A DNA stretch of 64,000 nt from Lethocerus indicus (Eukaryota > Arthropoda > Insecta > Hemiptera > Belostomatidae). The notes beneath the pieces were generated by a model, which did no database searches, had not been told where the DNA came from, and was given only the letters and a program-made list of their open reading frames with translations. Below, in pieces: positions 1 through 14,352 of this stretch. The stretch's first letter is position 1. Each line of letters starts with the position of its first letter. The stretch lies in the NCBI GenBank assembly GCA_019843655.1, contig JACDQD010000004.1:24687872-24751871 (forward strand), read 5' to 3'. The translations under genes and the position numbers were made by a program.

Positions 1-662
1 TTAAATTGTTCCCCAAGCGATGTTTTGATTCTTCGTGAAAATAATACTTACGTAGCGTTAAATAAAATCCCTGAGCACTATTACTACATTATTACAGGTG
101 AAATTTTGGTCCACTATTAATATAAATAGATTTGAATGGTACATACATTTCCAGTTGAGAGAAAATAAAAATTGAAGAATAACGTTACAGTAAAAATTAT
201 TTACCGCTTCTAAATAAAAACGTGATATGATAACCTAACCAATATTTCCTTTGAAGGATCATATCCTTCATATTTTCTGCGCTCTTTTTACCTATTTGAT
301 GATTTCTCAATAATAGAAAATAATCAGATTTTGTCTGGATCTTAGTATCTGTCCATTTAATCAAAATGTGGGTCCATAAAATACAAAATATGTAAGTAAA
401 TTAAAATAAAACGAGAGCGAAAGTATTTACAATAAATTAGGGTAGAGCCCATATTTGAATTAAATGTTTAGTGGGATTTCCAATACCTAGTGAACATATT
501 AAGAGATTATCAAGAAGCGTGGTAATGAAAACGGCGGAACGATAAACCGAGTTCTAATTGCGGTAATAACTCTATCGAAAACACCCAGTTCCCATCTAAC
601 AGCCTACAGCTAATGAATAGGTGAATCAAATTGTAATTTAATAACGTGTGAAGGGAAATTCG

Positions 663-700
663 TTCAATACATATATACATCTTCAATACATATATACATA
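663..700. repeat. Short tandem duplication, two 19-bp units
   Basis: The unit ttcaatacatatatacatc at 663-681 is followed directly by a near-identical copy at 682-700, which differs at the last base. It is a local tandem duplication in AT-rich DNA with no evident function. Confidence 0.7.
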
Positions 701-1499
701 TCTATAATACATCGAGAGTTAATAATTGACATTATATTATTTGTTCTTTTAATTTTAAAAAAGAGTGAAATTAGTGTTCTACGATAATTCAGAGGCGAAG
801 AGAAAATTAAGCTTTTAAACTTAAACTCAGGTTTAATAGGGGGGACTCCTTCTCCAATATGTTGGTCCTCTCAGGTAACGAAGGGATCGAAGCCTCCATG
901 ACTTAAATTACCGATATAATATAAAAGCCATGAACCCTGTTATTTAGTTGCTTATTAGATTTCCCTTCTACAGTATTGGGTTAAACTTGGTAGATGAAGT
1001 TGAGGTCTCTAAAATATCGTTTCGAACATAGTTAAAGTCCATTCCTGTCCGTCCCTCTTACCTGCCCTTCCATCCAACTCTCTGGCCTTCTGAATAATTT
1101 GTATCCAAAACTATATTAAAAATAACCGTTTTAAATAATGTAAGAACCGAATTTGAAGTTGAAGTGGTCAGGTGGTCTTAAAACCACGATTAACTCAGAA
1201 ATGTTTCACCTTTTGAGTAAAATCTGTTTAAGATGCAAAAGAGGAAATCGCCTAGATAAGTGAGAGTTATACCTTTTAGTTTCTTTTGCGTGTATAAAAT
1301 TGTTAACGGCATATTAAGCATACAATTGCAAACTCTAATCTAAATATTCTAGATATTAGCACCTGAGATCTACTCAGGATATTGATTCTCCACTGTGTTT
1401 TGACAGAAAACATGTAAGCGAAACGAATATGACGATCAAATTTGCCCGATAGCGCTCAATCGCAGATCTCGAATCATGATCAATATTTGCACCTCGGGT

Positions 1500-1700
1500 C
1501 TAATTTCAGCTTCCTCCCCCTCCGTTGCAAATAAAACTTCGTCTTTACTCTTCCGACGTTTCTTTTTCCCGGTTTATTCCCCCCTTTTTTCTTTTTCGGT
1601 CCTCTTTTTTCCGTAAATTCCGGCCATCCAGTCGTTTGCCGGTATATAAATCAGTGCGGTCTCAGAGTGGGTGAGGGGGAGCGGGGCGAGGGGTGGCCAC
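1500..1700 (+). promoter_or_regulatory. Pyrimidine-rich block with TATA-like box (candidate)
   Basis: From about 1,510 to 1,620 the plus strand is almost all pyrimidine (GAGA-like on the other strand). It is followed by TATATAAA at 1,643-1,650 in a GC-rich setting, an initiator-like TCAGTG at 1,651, and a purine-rich run (gtgagggggagcggggcgag) from about 1,671. This resembles an arthropod core promoter or a nucleosome-free regulatory element. The spacing between the TATA-like box and the TCA is not canonical, and no downstream exon was found, so this stays a candidate. Confidence 0.2.
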
Positions 1701-2729
1701 TGGAGAAAGTCAAAGTATAACTAGTTAAATTTCTTGGGTGGGCCGCAACTTCCTTTCCCTCCGAGAAGTCGAGCGCCGAGCTCAAATTGAGGGAAAAGTT
1801 TGGAGTGTGCCCTGGTGGGGGGAAGGGGGTTAAACCGCATCTTCTACCCGTTCTCCGCTATTTTATTTTTATTGACGTTCAATAAACTTTCCTTTTCTTC
1901 TCCTTTTTATTTCAGAAGCGGGCGATATGGAATCGGTCCTGTCGACATAGTGATATGTTTAATTCTTTGACATTGCGGACCTAATTAAAATAGTGTTGTT
2001 TTATGAGAATGATGATTAAATGAGAATGTTTTCTCTGGCATAAAGCGAATTTCTGACCTCGCCGACTGTTGTAGAAACAGACAAACTAATTGGCATAAGT
2101 TCAAGAAGTGGGATGGAATCGTATCGGATGGCCTGAAACCGAGCGACCTCAGGCGGTGCCGGCCCACTATCGATAACTACCGAAGTTTGTTGGGACAGAA
2201 GTTATAATTTCCGAGGTGGCGCAAAACGACGGCGCGCAATTCAATCTGGAAGGATATCCAAAACGGAAAGTTCGGAGGAAAGGTTAATTCGAAGCATTAA
2301 AGTTGTGGATCGAAGCCGAACGCAAATCGGCACAGGAAAGGCGGAATCAACATTTGATTTTCGATTGATTCACTTGCTTGTTTCTCCAAGCAGAAGACTT
2401 CCTTGCAAGGTTTAAAGACTGCTGTTTATTTTAACAGTTTATTAGTAGCATATGCATCTTTTTCTAACATTATCCTGTAGAAGCGACTTCATTACATACA
2501 TCATATTATTTAAAACATTACAATTTCAACGGAACTTAAAATAATATTACCGATAGAGACCAAAACGTAGTTAGGGTTAAAAATAATGTAGATAACTACA
2601 TAACGGAAAAAGATGCAATTGACATTTCGATCCGGCGGGAAAACAAGGAGCCCCTGGGCTCCCATCAATTTGCATTTACATAAAACGAGACCGCAACGGG
2701 GGACCGAGTCAAAATATCGAACTAACTCT

Positions 2730-2830
2730 TGGCCAACTTTCCAGAGAACGGCCCGCCGAGAGAGGCTGGCCACCGTACAGGGTATAAATTTAGCCCTCGT
2801 CCGGTTCGCGTAAACATTCAAGTCCCGCGT
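2730..2830 (+). promoter_or_regulatory. TATA-box promoter candidate
   Basis: TATAAATT at 2,783-2,790 lies within a GC-rich, CpG-containing patch. A TCA initiator-like word lies about 35 bp downstream, near 2,818-2,820. The contrast between the box and its GC-rich surroundings makes it stand out from the many chance TATA words in this AT-rich DNA. No coding exon is recognised downstream, so a noncoding first exon or a chance match are both possible. Confidence 0.18.
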
Positions 2831-5800
2831 TTAGTTCTTCCTGGGTTTATCCAGATCGTATAAATCTAAAGCGGAGAGGCATCTGGAGGGATCAAGAAAT
2901 CTGGATAACGTTTTTAATTTTTCAATATAAAATTATGGGATTCATGACCGAAATTACTTGCCGCATTCTTCGACTTAGAAATGAGTGAATTCATTCAATG
3001 AGCGAATTCTCTGACAATGAATATATGCATTTAATAAAAAACGTTAAATATGAAAAACTGGTTGACACTACATCGGCAGACCAGGGAAATGTTGAAACAT
3101 ATATACACAGAGGTTATATTATTTTCCATACTAATTTATATGAAACTTTTAAAGCGCACAGTCAATTTTTCATTAAAAGTCAATTTTTAGTTCTACAATG
3201 CGTCAGGAACGTCATTCATTTCGGGAAAATATTTTATTTCTATTCAGTCCTACAGATAAAAATTCACATCCACTTTTTACGAAGCTTGGCTAAAATAAAA
3301 CCCAGTATCGGTATCAAAAACTCCTAGAAGGAAGTACCTAGAATTTCAGTAAGTTATTGGACAATGAACAAGAACAATGTTGTACGACCAACCATGGTTC
3401 GCTGCGGTCGAATAAGCTGAAACGGGAGCGGCACTCTGTCAATAAAATGGTCTAGACTCATTATAAATTTCAATGAGCCGTGTGAAAGAGGTAGGAACGA
3501 CATTTTTGCCACGCCACTGGGAAACCTTCCGAACGGTCACGAAATCCTATAAAATAACTACATCGCAAATTAATTATTATACGTTTGCTTCTTCGATATA
3601 ATTCAGGGGGGGCACATTAATGCCGACCGATGTCATTCTAAGGTCAGCGCAATAAAAAAATTTACGATTTAATCCCGAATTGAAATTAAATTAACGCTTC
3701 TCCTACCGATATCGGGGGGGAGGATTAAAGTGATTCCGGCCGCAATAAAAGACAAATAAAGGGTAAGAGGAAGGGAACTAGAGTACCTATAAAAATACTA
3801 TCAAAATCAATTTTAACAACCGTAAATGTCAAGTCAGAAAAGTACCACCCAAGAGTGTCTAGAGTTAACTGAAAAATACCATCTAGCCAAAATCAAAGGT
3901 TATGTTTTTGTATTTCTACTCAAAAAATAATTCGATACCTAATTGTACTAGAACGCTATGCAATTGAGTATTGCTTATTTGTAAGAGTAAATTTATGTCT
4001 AATTAACTAGAAAATTAAATAATGACTGCGTGAAATAAGACAGTTATCGTAACACATCCGTACATTGAAAACTAATACAAATCATTTATTCGTTTCATTA
4101 TTCACCTATCACCGACTCTCTCATCATATTGTTTTCCCATTTTTGCAGCGCAATTCATGGGAAGCAAACAACCAAATTGAAATTTAACGGCCGTAATTAT
4201 ATCAGTGTCAATTATATCCTCTCATCAATTAGAACCGTCCCGACCACTCCAATGTTTACAAAACATACTTCTCGTGAACAAGTGAAGTCTTGAGAGAGTC
4301 TTCTAGTTTACAATAAGATACGATAAGAAACTAAGGTACGAATGTTGTCGGCCGTCATTGAATAAAGTCAGTTTAATGAAATTAGAAAATCAAATTGAGC
4401 GAAGGGCGGAGCCGCCGGCGGGCCGCAAATTTGGAACTGGTCGGCCGGCTGAATCAACAACGTTAATTGCTCAGAATTAAACTCTCCTCTCATTTGAACT
4501 GCCACTCATTGGGAAACATAAATCATTGTCGTGTTCCAACTGCGGGAACGTTGGTGCATCCAAATTATGTACGGTATACAGCGCTCTTCCCGATGAACAA
4601 CAGGCATTATTTGAATTCGGGCGAACTTTTTCCCGCAGAATGAAAAATGAGCGATTGCGAATTTTATAATAATCTGTATTTTTTAGCTCTTAGTTATAAT
4701 CCCTACTTCAAAAGCGTGTTTTTGTTCCCTACACTAATTTCAATTATATCCTTTCGAACTTAATATCTTTTAGAATTTTAATTGGGAATTCTCGATAAAT
4801 CTTTAGCTTTCCTATAAGGGTAAAATGGAGCTTTTCACTTACTAATTCCTTGACAATAAGCTATATTATAATGCAGTATATTTTTACCCTTCTTGTGACC
4901 AATGTTGTACAATAACTCGTTGACCCAGTGCAAGCAAAGAACCAGATAATAAGACTCTTTTTCAAAATTAATTTATAAAATTATCCGTCGATAGTCAGTT
5001 AACAATAAATATCCATAATTTGTTATGGAGTCCATAATCCCAGAGAAACTACTATATATTCGGGTCTGATGGATTTTATTCATATTGGTCCAGTTCATGT
5101 GTTCGAAATTAATTTAGCCCTTATTTGAATTCTTATTCAATTAAATTCAAATGGAATGCGCATTCTAGAACAAAAACACTGCATAGTTGCATATACTCTT
5201 TAGGTTAATTAATTAATTTCTGGTCTTTTAACATCTTCATTAAAAGTTTCAAGAGTTCTCGTCCATAAATATCGAAAATATGGATTTTATTTAAATTAAT
5301 TCTTAATAATTGTACGCTTTAATTAAATCCGTTTTTAAATTTATAACATTGTACAGGAAGGCATTCAGGTTCGAGCAATGAATTGTAAGCTCCAAGGGAA
5401 CTGTAAATGCTGCTCGCTTACAAATCTGACAGTTACACAGCACTTATAAGCCCGTCTCGAGACAGGATCCGGAACGGTTCGGCCATAATCTTATGAAATA
5501 TAGTAGACGAATTCAGCAGTCACAAATTAGTTTCTGTTGAAGAAAGACATACTGAATTAAGTACGCACAGCTGTACAGAATTAAAATAATAAACGGCCGG
5601 GAAAACCGTTTTGATAAGGTGTAAGCCAAAGTGAAACAGGCTTAGGAAATTCACGAGTAGGGAATACGGAGGGAACGCGGTATATTCTGTAATACCCCTA
5701 TCTAGGCCTCTTCGGCATAGAAAGGTCATTAGGCGTGTATAGAGAATGTTAACCTTACATGAGATCTTCACATTATTATTAGTTTCGTAGTATTTATTTT

Positions 5801-8800
5801 GTACGAACGTATTTATAAGGTATTCTTTTTGGTCCCTGTCGCCAAGCATTTTTGGCTTAATTAATGCAGAGGAATATACACAATATCGTTGCCATTTGAG
5901 TTGTCGGTGCCCGTCTAGAATAAACAATCGTCCTCAACGACTATATTCGGCAAAACAATCCCGATGTGGACCGGAAGCGGATACAAGGACGTCAAAATTG
6001 CTCGCGCTCTTTGAGTTCGAGGCGCTCCTACGGTAGCACTTTTCAGGGCTCAGACAATTCCGAGGAAGGATTTTTTCTCGGCGACCCACTATCCGCGCAA
6101 AAGTGGATTAATGTTTCTCCCGCCGTCAGTATACAACGCGGACGTCTCAGGGGAAGAGTATGGGACTTGGAAGCGAGGAAAAGTACCACTAACGTAGACG
6201 AGCGGGGAGAAACAAACGGCAAGAATGAGCCAAAGAAATATAAAAAAGAGAATTCGGACATTCATTTTCAGAGGCAGTACGAGAAAAGCTTATTTCCACT
6301 CTGTTTACAAAGTGGCCCTCGGGGCGGGATCGGGGCAACAAAGAAATTACAAATTGTTTGTCGAGTTTCTATCGGAACCGATAAATTTCGGGTATAACTC
6401 TGTTCCAGACACCGGTAATTTTAAAAGTATTAAGGTGGAATTATTCTTGGCCCCTTAGGGAAAACACGGGCTCCTTGGACCACACGAGCGAACGCACACA
6501 GGTAAAAATACACAATACCGGTCGGTACGGGGAGGAGGCGAGCAATCCGATTGATTTATACAGGGTCCTTACTAACTTTATCAGCACTCGTATTTTACTC
6601 GACCCTTATCGCCACCCCGCCCACCGCGGTTTTGTTCCTTCCTCCCATTTCTACAGAAACGAGACAAAACATTAAATATTTTCTTTTTCAATTAAAGGCA
6701 ATAATTCAATTTACCTGATAGATGAATGCGCTTAATATCACTAATAAATATCTGGAAATAAATGCTATCAGTACGTTGTGTTGTTAAGTAGATAATTTGA
6801 AATTTATATAGTTGTTTGTAAGTATTAGTATCTACCCACTCCAGATCACTTCTTGCCTGGTATGAAATCAGCGAAGATAGACAGAACACGGCCCCATTCG
6901 TGTTAACAGGGCCTATAAAATCCAACTACCTCAATAGATCGGTTTTGACTGACAATACATGTAAGAGAACCGGCCATTTTCATTGATGGGTAAAGTCACT
7001 ATCGTTGCAATAATTAACAGTCAACAGTATTCCACTATTAAGACTAATTACAGATTCGTTTTGTAAAGCGAATAAGTTCCCCACAACCACTTCTATTTAC
7101 TAGAAGAGTGGTTTGTACAGCTTGACAATGAAAAGGCTAACTGAAAGTAATAAATCCTCGCGGAAAGGTCGATAATCGCGTTAAATGTCTCCAGATTCGT
7201 AAAAGGTCCCGCGAACAATTTAAACGGAATTTAAGCGAGCGAATTACACCGGCGGTGAAGATTAGTGGCGGTGGTTATTTTTAACTTAATGCGCGTGGGG
7301 GCATTAAGAAATTTACCCTGGGGGCGAGAGGTGAGGCCCCTCGCTCAATTTATTCAGTGGGTGCCGATCCATATCTTGATAGGGGTGGCGGCGGGGGTTG
7401 GTGGAGGTTGAAGCCCTTAAGCGACCGAAGGTTGTTCTTTTTTTCCTTTTTTTTTAACGTTCGAGGCCATTCCTTTGGAAAGTGTCGACGTATCCCTGAA
7501 AACAGTCGGTGATTGATGCATAATCGTTTGCGTGGGCTATCGATCCCACCTCGGGATGGGGCAGGTCCGGAGGCCCGGAATCGGCCGAAATTGCTCCCCA
7601 TCCGGAAGTGGAATATCTCCAGAGAAATATGGCTTTAAAATTCAGATTTTGTGTTTTTTCCTCAACCTCGAAAATGCAGCTTCCCGGGACTATGAGGTAA
7701 TTACGAACACCCGTACGCGGTAAACTGACTTATTCAATCGGGTATAGTGGGTTCTAACCGTTCTAAATAATAAAAATTGCTTGTGAACGGTAGCAATACA
7801 CATGGCTCTGGTAACAATATCGAATACCTAATGACTGATATAATTGGTATAGTCCCTAAAATTATTTAAAGGAGTATATCTAACTTGATTCCTACATTAA
7901 TAACGGGATAGTATTTGTGCTAATCTATTGCTCTGCCTTGGTCAAACGAGGAAAATGAGATATTGCACATAACCGACCCTATCATGCGCATCAAAAAATA
8001 TTTCACGAATTTTACAGAATTATTTCTCCAGGACTGGAATAAAATAATGTTAACCAGAAGTTAGCCAGCATTTCATAGTTCCGTATTCAATAGAACGACA
8101 AGCCATTGGGAACTGCCGACTTATATATACACCCCATTTGTCTGGCCTTAGCAACGGAATATTCCCGAAACATTCTCTCACAAATTTTCACCTATTTCGA
8201 TTCTTCAAAAGTACCGCCTATTGGAAAAGTTTGCGGGCGATATCGAGGCTTATTGAAGAGGTATTCAGAGATGAACACGAAGGCGATATATGCGCTCTGT
8301 TCTCGATGTGCCGAAAACAAGTGGTCTATAAACGCAGTTGATCTAATTATAAAAGTAACATAGTACTGTATGTTATTTCTTATGAAAGTAGTGACTTTAA
8401 AATTGCAACGATGCGTGAACGGCACCATATATAATTAGAATATTTCAGTACAAATGATTCGTGGAGTAAATTTTAGCAACTTATTTTTTAAATATTGAGT
8501 CAAAATACTATAATAAAATTGGTTTAGTATTCCTTTCACAGAAACAGATTTAAATACAATACAATGTTCAATTTGGCCAAGCTCCCACGCCGCTTTTATA
8601 AAGCCATACTAAGTTCTCTGTACAGTCAGTAATATTATTATCACTTCAGAATTATTACTCTATTATTGCGGTATTATGTCCTACAGCGGTTTAACTACCG
8701 ATAAAAAATATAATGCAATTGTTAAAATGAAGCATTGCAAAACACACGCAACATAAATAAAACCCAACGTTTAATAATCTTTATATTCAATCTAAGGACT

Positions 8801-11800
8801 CTAGGTCAATGAACATGCAACTCAGGCAGCTGGTGAGATGAAGGAATGAAAATGACAGAGAAGAGAAATTAAAATTAATAGATTTTCATGCAGGAAATCC
8901 AAATATATTAGATTCTTAGACTTTAGAATATTGAATATTCTTTGGGACGTTCGATAAATTATAGGCATGTGATAAACATGCCGTGTGTTCTAATTCATAA
9001 TCGTATGAATTATTAATTAGATATTTTTCACACTGGAAATGGAAGAAATGCACGATTCAGTGCTCTTGTCGGATGTTTCCATTGGTTGGCCTTGTTGTTT
9101 AATCAGACTTGCGTTGGGAAGGCATCGGAAATAGGTTCAGTCGATAGCCCACTGGTATCGGGTGGGACGACATAATTCCACGGCGGTCACCAACTCGCTC
9201 TGTCAGGGCCGCTCCTTCTGTTTTCAGAGCCGCTTCTCCAATAAGCCCAATCTGATTTCCGGAAATGAAAGTTCGGACCGTTTTCCGAACTGTCGGGAAG
9301 CCGTCCGAGAACGCCATCCGAAACAATGTCGATGAAATGTGGAAAGAAATGTCGTTCCGCTCAATGTTTAATGCAATTCCATTATAGAACAAAAAGGTCT
9401 ATATTTCATCATAAGCCGAATATATAGCGGAAAAATGGGGCATGCAACTCTAAAATATGACATATTATTATTGCTATGATTAATGTGCAACGAAGGAAAG
9501 AAATAGGCAATATAAAAAGAGGGGCACGAATGCTATTGTACGGTTCGTGACGAAAATAATACACCTGTTTAATACTAATATGGGTAAGACGCATAAAGGG
9601 AAGGGAATCAATAAACTACTCAATTTCTCAGAACATTAACTGCTAACTATTATTAGAATGAATTTTATTATGCCCTTTAAAATTCAGAAATCATTACTCG
9701 CGCTTCTAATTCACAAGTTTGACATACTCATTCAAAATACACGCGATATTGAAACAAATTTTAGTCGTGCTGTAGATGTAGTCCAGGACTGATTTGACAG
9801 TTTCCAAGACTTGCCATCAGGGCAAAGCCCACTCAGAAACAAGCAGTTTCAGAAACTGCGAAATCGAACTGAGAAGCCAATCTAATTTTACCGATGCGTA
9901 AAATCACGTGAAACCGTTCCCAGAGGTCGGTGATTTCGCAATAATGATTTCTTTGTTTCAGTTCAGCCACATTCATTCGCCCCGTTTCAAATTTGCACGA
10001 AACACACTGCTCAACATGGAAAGTTGGACCGAAAGGATATCGCGGCAGGTTTCAACCTCCATCATAACACAATTGCGGATCGCTCTAGCGAGTTAGCGAG
10101 CGAATTAGTTTGTTCGACGATTACAACCAGTCAGCCCGAACTTTTCCTTTTAAAAATGTAGCCCCACCCTCAGAAATAATTTGCCAGCCTCCCGATAAAG
10201 TTTTTGCGCGATTTTTTTTTGTCGGGGTTTCGTTTTTTAAACCGTCAAAATATTTGAAGCCCCCCGACGTCGCTCTCCGCTTCCAACGGGATATTTTATG
10301 CATGTCAAACAAGAAAAAACGGTTTTATGTCGGAGCGTTGTTCCTAATTAATGTTTAATGCCTGCCTCTATGAGACCCTATCCCGACTCTCTCGAAACTG
10401 GCCGGGTTTCCCCCTAATCGATTCCGGGTTAAAAGCCACATCGAATATAAGGTTTCCTGCTATAAAATATAATTGATGAGTTTTCCATGAAACCGTCCGG
10501 TTTCCGGTCCCATTCTATCTGAAAGGAAGTAAATTTGGACCTCTGGTTCCAATGGGACCGGCCCCACACCCCCAGGGTCGCTTTTAGGGCCCAATCTGGG
10601 GCCGAAGAAATACTCGGAACTGAAGAAAGCCGATAGCCAGACTTCCGAAAGGCATTTGTCTAATCCCTCGGGGTCCTAATTAAAATGGACCGCGCTACCC
10701 GAACTAGCACGAAAATTTGACTCGGGGAATTAACACCGATAATCGTATTTGGGACCGCTCATTTATTCGAATTATAGCTATTGAGCTTCACGGCCAATCT
10801 TGAATCTCTCTAGGATCGAAAATAATTCCATTATAATTATAATCCCCGAGGAAGAGAAGACAATTGATTAAGTAGTGTTCAGGTAAAAAATTCTTTTAGG
10901 ATTCTTTTTGAGGCGTTTTCAATATTTTTCTGGGCAGATTCATGAATGCCTGCAGCATCACTACACTATTTATAAATGTCTAATGGAGAAAAAGTTAGCT
11001 TCGAAAGCGGACAGATTTTTGTCCTCCTAGAGCGACCCTTCGCTCCACTTTGTGACGGTACAAGAAATAACCATTTTACTTATATAACTTATTTGAAGGC
11101 AATTAGAGTGTTCAAGTTGTTGTCACTTTTCTTTAATCAACCGTCGCGATTTAATGCATTCGGAGGGCCTTTTCAAGCGGATAAAATAATATCATAATCT
11201 ATTTATATCAGCGAAATTTAAGGGGAAAATAAAATGATGTATACGGACTACAGAGGATGCAAAATAAATGTCCAACAATTATGGTATCTGCGCACAAAAA
11301 TCTTACAACAAGTAGTAAGAATACGGGAATGATTAATTATTCACACAAGGAGCAGATTCGAAGAACGTTATTCGGTAGTCATTTAAAGAATCATTTTCAT
11401 GTTAGTCTAAAATCTCAGGATGTGAGGACCGCCAAAAAAGAAACCGGGAGCTTGTCGATAGCAGGCCAGATCGAATAATTGAAGGGGACACAGCGAGAGT
11501 GTCTGAAAGTTTTCCAGTTGCGGGAAGGCACCGAGATGGATCCAATTCCCCGAAGAATTGTCGATGACACTTAACCTGCCCTAGTTGGCCGGCCAGAAAA
11601 ACCCCCGGGGGCAACTTCAACACGATACCGAGGCTCATTAAAAAGGAAACAATCATTACAGCCTATTATTGTCCTCCAACCCGTCATGCCAGAGTCAGAA
11701 CCGAAAAGTTCAATACGCTGAAATACGACGAGCAGAATCAGCGTGTTAACTAAAGGGAATGGGACCGACGGCGGCAATATGATACGCCCTTTATTATCTG

Positions 11801-13959
11801 AAAAACAAAACCCAACGAAAAAATACATAAAATTATTTATATATAAAAGCTTTTATAGGTTTTCACATACATTCTGAATCAATTGAGATGATTAGTGACA
11901 AACTTTAAAAAAATGAACAAAACGTTGAACAAACAACAAAATGTATCCGAACCATCTCTGAATCTTTTAATTTGCGATATACCATGTTTTATTTTGAAAA
12001 TTATAAGTCAGCATTTTCACCTTTGACGCTATACATGATACATGCTGAAGTATTATGTTAGATTGTTTTTGCAACGTAGATTTTCGTTTAATTCAACAAC
12101 AGATACTCCCTTTTACTCTATCTGAAAACTCGTTATCGAGAACTGCAAAGATGTCCAACACGCAAAATTGAACAGCGACATCTCATTTCAAATTTTAGAC
12201 CCCCGGTACCGTATTTGCATACGTGGCATTTTCACATATCTATCCGCGTAAAATTTACAACTTTATTATAAGCCCGATATTGGAACTGCACGAAGTTTGA
12301 AAATAATCAGTTTTCTGTTGAGCATTCAGATAGCAGCACTGATCAATACCTATATCGCCGAGTTCTTTTTACAGCGAACTGGACGGCACAGAATATCTTA
12401 CAATTGAACCACAACTAGTTTTAGACAGTCTAACCTAATAATTAGTCAAAAAATATATTGCGCATAATAAACAATCTGAAATTGTATCCCGTGAAGTGAA
12501 CAATTGCTGTGGACATATAACCGTGGCAAAGCCTAATAAGCGTTCCATATAGATGACATAGAACTACGATTAGACGCTGAGAAAAAATTATAAGTTTCCA
12601 AGGCGATAAAAGGAACTATTTCATTGAGATAGAAACAACTCCATTATTGATGGTATCACTCCCTAATAGACTCTCACAATGTATTCTCATTTATTTATCG
12701 GACCACCGCTTACGAGTAAAACCCAAGTATAGAATGGATTATTCAAAAAGGGAGGTAATTCGAATTTCCTTAAGAACTGAAATTGCGGTTGCTATATCTG
12801 GACGATTTATTTAAATAGCTCCATTTTATTTTATTCTGGAAAGTTTATAGCTTTAGTGTGAACGCGAACTGGGATTTTATATTTACAGTATCGCCGAGAT
12901 ATCACTGATTGAGCTGCAGCTCTGAGCTGGGCGGACTAATGTAGCGGGCCGGCAAAAAAGACCGAGTGAATTGGCCGCGTTCAGCGTTCCCACATGTTGA
13001 GAAAGGATTGCCAAACTCTCCAATGTAAACCTTAGTCGCCAAGTGATTTATTGTCCGTGAAGAGATCATTGGAAGCTATCTATAAATTATCGCCCCGTTA
13101 ATTCTAATATCACTGGCACAATGTTCTTTGTTGGGGACACTAAATTATCAGAAAAAAATATAACCGATTAAAGAACGACTTAACGTGAATATCAGATACA
13201 AATAATTAAAGTACGATAATAATAAGTATGTACCATCCGATATAGCTCAAATTTAGAACAGGATTCTAATTAAGTTAAAACCGTATTTGCATCACAACCT
13301 GTAAAACAACTTGTATTCAACTTCAAACGCGGAACGAATTTTGCCCAGTTTTCGGTTATTCGGTGAAAGACAAATTTGGCCCCGCCGAGTTATGAAATTC
13401 GGCGGCGCTCTCCTCGGTAATCTGGAAAAAGCATTAAACTCGGTGTGCCGGCGTCTTTGCGGGTCGGCCGGCCCACGCGCTACACTCCGGGACGAGTTTC
13501 ATTAATGAAACACTATCGTTACCTTCAGCCAAATCTCATAAATGGAAAACTCCTCCTTTTGAAGTCGTCCCCCGAGTCCCATTTTAGTTATTGGCTCTGA
13601 CTCCTGACATTTCTGTGCGGTATAAAGAAATGTAAAAATGCGGAGAAATTCCACCTTATTTATGACTCCATTGGGATCGTCAGTATCTAAATACAAGTGT
13701 TAGTCAGGAAATAAATCATGCCCTAGTTGAACCACATACGATTATTTTTAGATATATTGGTTTCTGTTTTTTTTAATGGGAGAAAAAATGGTATCGTGTT
13801 GGGTATTCATCTGTTCATTTATTAGTTTAATGACTGAGTGACTCGTGTATATCCATATTTTCATGAATATTTAGTTCTAGAATTTTTCTACTTTGGCGTA
13901 TTAATTTTATCGCACCCTTGTAAAATATCTGATAGATTCAGTGTCTATGAGTGTAGTTT

Positions 13960-14352
13960 GTGCATTATAAAATATAACGCATGTAATGAAGGCGCTAATA
14001 CTATACCCATTAGACATGTTAGACGGTCGGGTTAGTATTAGTAACGCCGTGGCGTTATGATGACTATCATATGATTCCACGGCGCTTCTAATACTAACCC
14101 GCATATAAAACTTGTTTAACGGGTCTGGTATTAGCGCCTTCAGCCATCTTGTATATTTTACAAGATAAAATATTTAATGAAGGCTCGAATACTAAGCTGG
14201 TAAAACACATTTGATTTTACATGCACTTTTTGTATCCATTACTCACTTACCACTGAGAACCTGAGTGGCGAAAAACACCACGGTAATAAAAGTATTAGTT
14301 TTATGTTATAAATATTTTATATAGTGTTTAGTCTAAGGTACATTATATTTTT
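13960..14352. mobile_element. Foldback (MITE-like) repeat, copy A
   Basis: The core is a nested palindrome. GAAGGCGCTAATACTATACCC at 13,988-14,008 pairs with GGGTCTGGTATTAGCGCCTTC at 14,121-14,141 (19 of 21 positions). Inside it, GGGTTAGTATTAGTAACGCCGTGG at 14,029-14,052 pairs with its near-exact complement at 14,077-14,100. Flanking sequence is shared with the relatives at 29.4 kb, including an AT-rich tail containing ttatatagtg near 14,317-14,326. There is no coding capacity. It is best explained as a nonautonomous foldback or MITE-like element; its exact ends and target duplication were not resolved. Confidence 0.65.

Larger units (their letters stand above)
1..13950. other. Gene-free stretch, intergenic or intronic
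   Basis: I see no supportable gene here. The open frames are short (up to 143 codons at 5,966-6,397 on the plus strand and 135 codons at 5,520-5,927 on the minus strand). They have no family resemblance and no phase-compatible neighbouring exons. The sequence is AT-rich with scattered islands of higher GC, for example 1,480-1,830, 2,200-2,330, 7,190-7,340 and 10,500-10,700. CpG is common throughout, unlike the gene bodies at the right end. I checked by eye for tRNA B-box words and well-known insect microRNA seeds and found none convincing. Confidence 0.6.

Noticed and set aside
5966..6397. 143-codon plus-strand open frame
   Set aside because: Arg/Ser-rich translation with no domain, overlapped by a 72-codon frame on the other strand, in a CpG-rich stop-poor patch. 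No splice partners.
6475..6505. HTSERTQ followed by a gt donor, resembling a zinc-finger linker
   Set aside because: No flanking C2H2 cysteines or histidines in any frame; a chance match.
13061..13085. Bantam-like microRNA word (gagatcatt...gaagct)
   Set aside because: Mismatched in the middle and no complementary arm nearby to form a precursor hairpin.
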